Of a stretch of 64,000 bases of DNA, positions 58,325-64,000 are shown in pieces. Where the stretch lies: NCBI RefSeq assembly GCF_050948215.1, contig NC_135152.1:3754310-3818309 (forward strand). Reading direction: 5' to 3'. Position 1 is the stretch's first letter. Each line of letters begins with the position of its first letter. The notes under the pieces were generated by a model. That model was not told where the DNA came from, made no database searches, and worked only from the letters and a program-made list of their open reading frames with translations. A program made the position numbers and the translations under genes. The stretch comes from Halictus rubicundus. Lineage: Eukaryota; Arthropoda; Insecta; Hymenoptera; Halictidae.

Positions 58325-59160
58325 TAATAATGAGATTTACGTGATATCAGTATCAAATACTGTGTAAATTTTGTCGAATTTCACTGATTTCTTTGTGGCA
58401 CATTTTTTTTAATTTAGCCTCCTTTTTGGTTTCGACATTGTCATTAATAAGAAAAAAGAAAAAATAGGATTCAACTAAATATACTTAATCACGACTTCTC
58501 GAATTGTCTAATCTTCGGGATTCGGCAACAATTCGCTGTTACTCGCTCGAAATCGGTTTCGTCCTCTGGAGGGCGGGCTCGCTCAGGGCAGGGATTAGTG
58601 GGCCGAGGTTAGGGGTGAAGCAATCGGCCTAATCGGGGCGCAAATAAGATTATCTGATCGAATTTTAATGGTGAGCTCGCGTGCTCCCCGTGACGGGTCC
58701 CCTCGCCTACGGGTCGCGCTCGTAAAGAACTGCGTGGGCGGTCGTTAACGCGCTCGCAGATCCCGACAGCCAGGTACCTCGGGGGTTGATTCGGCGAGCG
58801 TTGTTGTCTGCGAATCCCCAGACCTCGGCGAATTTACAAGGCATAAACAAGCCGGCCCCAGTTATCTTTACCGACGCTTCCGACCACCTCTCGTTGCTCT
58901 TTACAGTTAGCATCCCGGTTTGCATCCTCGTCATCCTGCGACGAGCGCGAGCCTCCCGAGTTTTATTGTTCTCGATTAAGGTACTCACGGGACGGATCTC
59001 TCTAGTCTCGTACTCAGACCTCTCACCGCGACCTCGACCGACTCAATCCTGTTCCTGCTGAGGCGTCAACTCGGTCTCTCAGGCGGAATACTTCCCGAAC
59101 ACCTTCTCGCACCGGTTACGTAACTGCTTCTTCATTCGATTACAATGGGCAACAATTATT
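58325..59160. other. No gene recognised
   Basis: Antisense frame pairs at 58707-59061 in GC-richer DNA; no domain. Confidence 0.45.
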
Positions 59161-59344
59161 CTGTGCTGAGATAACAAGTCGGTGCTGTAGACTTTGATGC
59201 GCTGAATTTTGACTTCGCGAAATTTCATTTTGAAACGCAAGTTGAAATGTGTTATAATTGGAGATCGTGAGGCTTGTGCAGGTTCAGGAATTTTTTGGGA
59301 GTCAGGCGTGGACGATATGCGAATTATGTTGACACGGGATTGTT

Positions 59345-59880
59345 CTATAGACACCTCCAAATGGAATGGTATTTTTTTGGTAACATTCCGAGCGTTTAAA
59401 CATGCTTGAAAAAATTTGAATCTCGCAGGACACTCTTCTCCCGAACGTATGAAATTTTTCGTCTTCCAGAATTTTTCCCGCTTCAATCGTGGAAGCTACG
59501 CATAAATTTCTTGCACTGAACGATTCTACAGACTGTTCCAAATAGAATGGTATTTTTTTTTATTACAGTCGGAGCGTTTAAACATGCTCGAAAAAGTTTG
59601 AACTTCGCGGGACGCTCGCAACTCAAATTTTCTCCTGAACGTATGAGATTTCCATCTTTAAGAATTTCTCGTGCTTCAACCATAAAAGCCAAGCAAACAT
59701 ATTTTATCCAGAGAGATTCTTTATCCCCTCTCAAATGCAATGGTATATTTTTTTATCGCATTTTGAGGGTTTAAATATGTTGGAACGAAATTTAAAGCAC
59801 ACAGTAGGTAACGTAAATTTTCCTCCCGGACCATCTCGCATTGTGACTTGCATCTTTAAAATTTTTTAGTGGAGCAACCA
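59345..59880. repeat. Three diverged ~180-195-bp tandem units
   Basis: CCAAATGGAATGGTATTTTT at 59357 recurs at 59538 and about 59730. Each is followed by a GAGCGTTTAAACATGCT-like block and a CCTGAACGTATGAGATTT-like block. Minus-strand frames through the units give similar but frame-shifted peptides, so this is not a protein repeat. Confidence 0.78.
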
Positions 59881-60465
59881 TAAAGGAAAGTACTGAGAGG
59901 TTGTGGCGTATTTTCTGTTTTCATCTTTCTCTCTTTCTTTCTGTTATTTTCTGTAAAACAACGGGACCGTGACGCGAAATACAGGATTCCCATCCGGCGG
60001 TGATTTCGGCGGGTGTTGAACGCTTGTCCCGACGTTCCAGAGGATTTAATGGCTGCTGAATTACAGCGGGAGAGGGATCGGTAATTGTCGCGAGCCAGGC
60101 GCGATAATAAATGTCGCTGATTCGACGATATTCCCAGCCTGAGGTCTTTTTTTCCGGCACGGCCGGCTATAGAGCTCGTTAGCGTCGCCATTTTTGCGTC
60201 CCTGTCACCGTTGACTGCTGCATCAGGTGTCCAGATTTTTTTTCCCGCATCCGATGCTGAGAATTAATGTGACACCGGAGACTAACTTGTTTGGTGGTGT
60301 GTGCCTCGTATCAGCGAAAAAGTGCGAGCAATATGACGGGCCGCAATGTCCAATTTAATTTTCTGACAAACCTCAATTGGTAAGTCATTTTGAAGCAGTG
60401 AAGTAAGTAATGAATGCGATCACAGATTCGTTCAATTCAACGATTTCATGCAGTCTCCTCATTCA
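59881..60465. other. No gene recognised
   Basis: Short frames only. Confidence 0.5.
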
Positions 60466-60469
60466 TTAA

Positions 60470-60683
60470 CACTAGATATACGGGACCCGTTAAAATGACA
60501 GGTTTTAAATATGTTAATTTACAATTACTATGATTGTAAAAATGCATTTATGGAAAATTTATTTAATACATTTATTCATTGGAGCATATATTACAAAGCT
60601 GCTAAAAAACTCACTAAATATATTCTTGGTATTTTTATGAAATAATCCAAAATAGCCACTTTTAGTGCTCCGTGAACCCAGTG
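60470..60683 (+). mobile_element. TTAA-flanked MITE, subfamily 1
   Basis: TTAA at 60466-60469 and 60684-60687. Tips CACTAGATATACGGG and GCTCCGTGAACCCAGTG. Subterminal ACCCGTTAAAATGACAGGT. The interior pairs with copies at 1324 and 35591. 214 bp. Confidence 0.85.
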
Positions 60684-60687
60684 TTAA

Positions 60688-62516
60688 TGCTACCAGTACT
60701 TTATAAAAATGACAAGAGTTTAATTTGATCTGTATCTCTTCGGAATGATTGTTCATCGTGCCAAATGGTAGCCTGAAGAAGTTACTAAGAAAAATTAGAA
60801 TAACATTGAAAAATTAGCTCAGTAAATATTCCAACTGTATCTACCTTTGAAAATGTTAAAAATGAAAATAGCTAATATTTTACGCAAAGATTGAATGAGA
60901 AAATCGTTTGCATACTGTTACCCATTTCGTTGATAAGAAGTATCACGCGGATTCAGCAGTCGAGTTGAAGATCATAGCCGGCCGTTTCAATATTTGTTTA
61001 CTTATCACTTGTGAGCCTACAGAGAGCGAATCGAGATCGAATAATGGCCGAGAGCGAGAGAGCACGGTAGCAATTTCCCTGCGAATGGTCCACCGTATTG
61101 GAGTAAGCTGTCGCTCCATTAAATCACATCTCCGTCGCTTACCTATATTGCAATTTAAACTTCGGACGGGAACTTTATTCATTATCTCCCATTTGATCGC
61201 AGTTTGCGACAATATATGAACGGAGGGGGAGGCTCGTTGCTCGAACTTCCACGCGTAAAATTCTCTCCAGTCGATGCTCACTTTTCTCGCCGCCATTTCA
61301 ACGCTGTGTTCTTTACTCGCCGCCTGGAAATTGCACTTTTCCCTCCACTGCTACACTGCAGACTATTAGTTGCTTAACACATTTTTGCAACCCTATAACT
61401 TTGCGCGCTGTCCAAGAAATTTGAACATTTTGAGAATTAAATTCAACAGTTGCCATTCAAATCTGGGAAATGTTAACAATTAGGCCTGCAAGAGGAGAGG
61501 GTTGAAGAAAGATACGTGCATCCTACGAAAAATTTAATACAACTGCGTTTTAATGTGTCAAAGAATCTGTCGATTTAAATTATAAAACAAAAAATAATAA
61601 AGTATCACTATTACCCGCTGACCAAAAAGATTGCTGCTAATTGTGTATTGCGAACACGTCTAACTAATCCCAGAAAAATTGATCGATCGTGTCAGGTCCG
61701 TAAAAACAGGGGGGCGACAAACCGCGACAATATCCTGAAAACTTTCCTGTCTGTGCACCCCCCTCATCCCTCGACCCCTCGCCTAATCTCGACCGTCGCG
61801 CAGTCCGACCGTTTGCCCGCGTTTCGTTTTGCTCGCGGCCGCTCGGGGAACAGCCCTTAGTGGCCATTTCCTAGATTAAGGTCACCTGAAAAGCAAATAG
61901 TTGTTAGGAGTGGAAAGAGGGAGTCTCGCCGGTCGCCGGGTGCCGAGCGTCAACGCTGAACTTCCGGCTGTATACGTTTCTGGAAAACTATTTGCGCGCG
62001 AAACGGACACAGCTCGTGCTCTCGCCGGATAGAGAAACTCCCAGAGCTGCCTTTCGACGCGAGACTCATTGTTTTCGGGCTACCCTCGCGTTGTTCCACG
62101 GTGAATCACTCCTGCGATACGTTGCTCGATAATTCCGCCCGCGATGACCGTCTTTTGCACGCTGCAACGCTGCAACGACCGACACCGTTGCGCTAAACGA
62201 TCGGACAGTTTCTCTTATCGAAAATCTGCTCTTTCGATTTATTCATTGCATCGGGTTAGGTGGAAGTTTCGTTTCTTCGCACAGTGGCCCGAAAGTCGGA
62301 AAACGTGGCCAAAACCTAAAATGTGAACATTCAGCTATGTAAGTTATGTTTATGTTATGTTTATGTTTTAAGTATGGGGTTGGTTACTCTAAGAGTGTTT
62401 CTAAGTCGGGGTAAACAGCGAAAAGGTCGTTTTTTTATACCTGACCAACAGTCATAGTCCGAACTTCGAGTTCATTACACCATACCTTTTTAAGCTTGTG
62501 AAGCACATTGCGAATT
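60688..62516. other. No gene recognised
   Basis: An antisense frame pair at 60908-61296 shows no domain. A TTATGTT repeat lies at 62343-62366. Confidence 0.45.
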
Positions 62517-62520
62517 TTAA

Positions 62521-62952
62521 GGGGGCCGGCATGGTTTGAAATCCATATACGTATGCAAGGGTCAAAATCTAGACAAACTGCCGCTTCAATATTGCAATGA
62601 GCAGTTTAGAAGTGGTCAATTGTGTTTCCTAAAAGTCCAATCTACGTCTGTATTGCGCGCAAATTGCGAATTTCTACCTCATCGTGGAGTAATTTGTAAT
62701 ATTCGGCAGAAAATTCGAATTCTGAAGCAAGTATGACGTCACAAGATGGCTGCCGCTGAAAGATTCTCTTAATTTCGAGAGATTTAGTGTTCGTATCGAA
62801 AAAAAGGCTCTATACAGACGTAGCAAAGACATGTACGAACACGGTGGTATGCATTTTTAATTGATTACTTACTTATTTAAGACGTAAAATGTCTAGAAAA
62901 AAGGCACAGGATAACATAGCGTGACAGTCAAGGTCAAATGCCTGCCGGCCTC
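62521..62952 (-). mobile_element. 432-bp TTAA-flanked TIR element, copy 2 (one arm deleted)
   Basis: TTAA at 62517-62520 and 62953-62956. Inverted relative to copy 1 at 24408. The right arm is intact (inverse of GAGGCCGGCAGGCATTTGAC). The left keeps only its outer ten bases, GGGGGCCGGC, before diverging, and lacks roughly 100 bp of arm. TGACGTCA is conserved at 62734-62741. Confidence 0.88.
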
Positions 62953-62956
62953 TTAA

Positions 62957-63770
62957 GTGCACGGTGTACAAATTGTGTTGAAACGTTTCGATTTTAATTA
63001 TGCATTATGCATGCTGTTTGTGGAGGTAAGTTGCGTAGTTTTTAGTGCCAAATGTTTATTGTTAACTGATAACTATGTATGCAAAGAGAGAGAGTAAAAG
63101 TGAAGGCATAAATTTTTACGATTTAGAGTAAAAGTTGCAAGTCTCACACGGTCTAGCGCTAAAACTTGTTGGAGCTTCTACTACATAGTATTATCTTGCA
63201 ACTCTAAAAAAAATTAGCTGCCCCTAGGTGCCTCTGTGGTCGTAGCACTGTTTTTTGTAACGCAGAGTAGGTATTTTATGCGCTTTCTTTGCATTTCTTG
63301 TCAAACTGTGAGAGATATGCACTAAGTCTTTCTGTAAAATTTAAACAGATTTTGAATAGAATGCCAGTTTTTTTATAAAGAATCATATATCCGAAATTTT
63401 GTTATATTTTCTCAAACACGAACGCTGTTTTTATATCGGCTGTTCATTTGAAAACTTTCCGGCCGAATATCTCGAAAAGTATGAAAAATATGAAAAAAGT
63501 GTAAAACACGTGTCCAAGGCAGTATCAGTTTTTTATTTGGATGGCGTTTTCACAGTCACTTGAAGGTCAACTTTGTTTTTTCAAATGGAAACATATATTT
63601 TTTATTATCGGATCTTATTGTACGTAAAAAGACCAGCAATTTTTCAATTTTTTCTTCTTTGGGAACTATGAAGTGCGAATAGAATACCTACTTTATACAA
63701 TACAAAGGGTAGAGTTTGCTATCCGGAGAATTAGTGTTTCCCCTCGTTCAGGTCAATATGAGACAGCGAA
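62957..63770. other. No gene recognised
   Basis: AT-rich sequence with no recognisable element. Confidence 0.5.
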
Positions 63771-64000
63771 TTTTCTAATTTCAAGTTCATATTCGTGGTC
63801 AGCGACCCCAAAAACGGCCTAATACCAATTTTCAAGCAGGAACAATAATTTTTTAATGTGTATGTCTGCCATATTGGATCCGCCATTTTGTTTTTTCTAA
63901 TTTTAAGTTCAGATTCGTGGTCAGCGACCTCAAAAACGGCCTAATACCAATTTTCAAGCAGGAACCAATCATTTTTTAACAAGTTGTGAGGTTTTTACCA
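63771..64000 (+). repeat. 122-bp tandem repeat, two units, runs off the window
   Basis: TTTTCTAATTTCAAGTTCAT at 63771 recurs as TTTTCTAATTTTAAGTTCAG at 63893. Both continue with ATTCGTGGTCAGCGACC, AAAAACGGCCTAATACCAAT and TTTTCAAGCAGGAAC. The units are highly similar, and the array may continue beyond 64000. Confidence 0.9.

Noticed and set aside
59079..59740. Minus-strand frames with similar peptides, possible repeat protein
   Set aside because: Similarity comes from the tandem DNA repeat and the copies are in different frames.
1..64000. CRISPR arrays, tRNA or rRNA genes, bacterial-type operons
   Set aside because: No regular repeat-spacer pattern, no convincing tRNA boxes apart from the copia primer-site match, and the sequence is clearly eukaryotic.

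Overview
This window looks like non-coding, transposon-rich DNA from an insect nuclear genome. A hymenopteran source (bee, wasp or ant) is my best guess, from the overall look of the DNA and the density of small TIR elements; that is inference and no single gene proves it. I see no convincing host protein-coding exon, tRNA or rRNA in 64 kb. The only readable proteins belong to transposons, and the other open frames are short, overlap on both strands, or run through CT/GA microsatellites.

The main landmark is a complete, very young Ty1/copia retrotransposon on the minus strand (2482-7072). Its 195-bp LTRs are identical as far as I can read, its 5-bp target duplication GTAAG is perfect, and its primer site matches the initiator tRNA-Met anticodon region. 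A single in-frame UGA separates gag-protease-integrase from RT-RNase H. A decayed Tc1-type transposon (11930-13504) has IR/DR-style 225-bp ends. A hAT remnant (21725-22467) keeps a perfect 8-bp duplication and a readable transposase C-terminus.

Most other recognisable sequence is small non-autonomous DNA transposons. Family A (about 175-190 bp, TA duplication, GC-rich hairpin core) has five copies. Family B (about 630 bp, tips ATTCCGGGAG) has two. Family C (about 190 bp, tips TAGACTGCGG) has two full copies and many solo ends. TTAA-flanked elements occur in several subfamilies, and a large TTAA pair lies at 24408 and 62521. Many are nested: Tc1 sits in A, an A copy sits in B, a TTAA element sits in B, and at 54500-56070 there is a three-level stack (304-bp element inside a 1.4-kb element with a DUF4817-like fragment inside A).

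Tandem repeats are the other theme. There is a recent 268-bp satellite trio (19634-20436), old arrays with units near 140-215 bp (16.2, 31.6, 37.6-38.8, 42.6-43.2, 59.3-59.9 kb), a near-perfect 274-bp palindrome (38278-38551), about a dozen CT/GA microsatellites, an 18-bp minisatellite and an 18-C run. The region reads as a gene desert or a very large intron where elements have inserted into one another.
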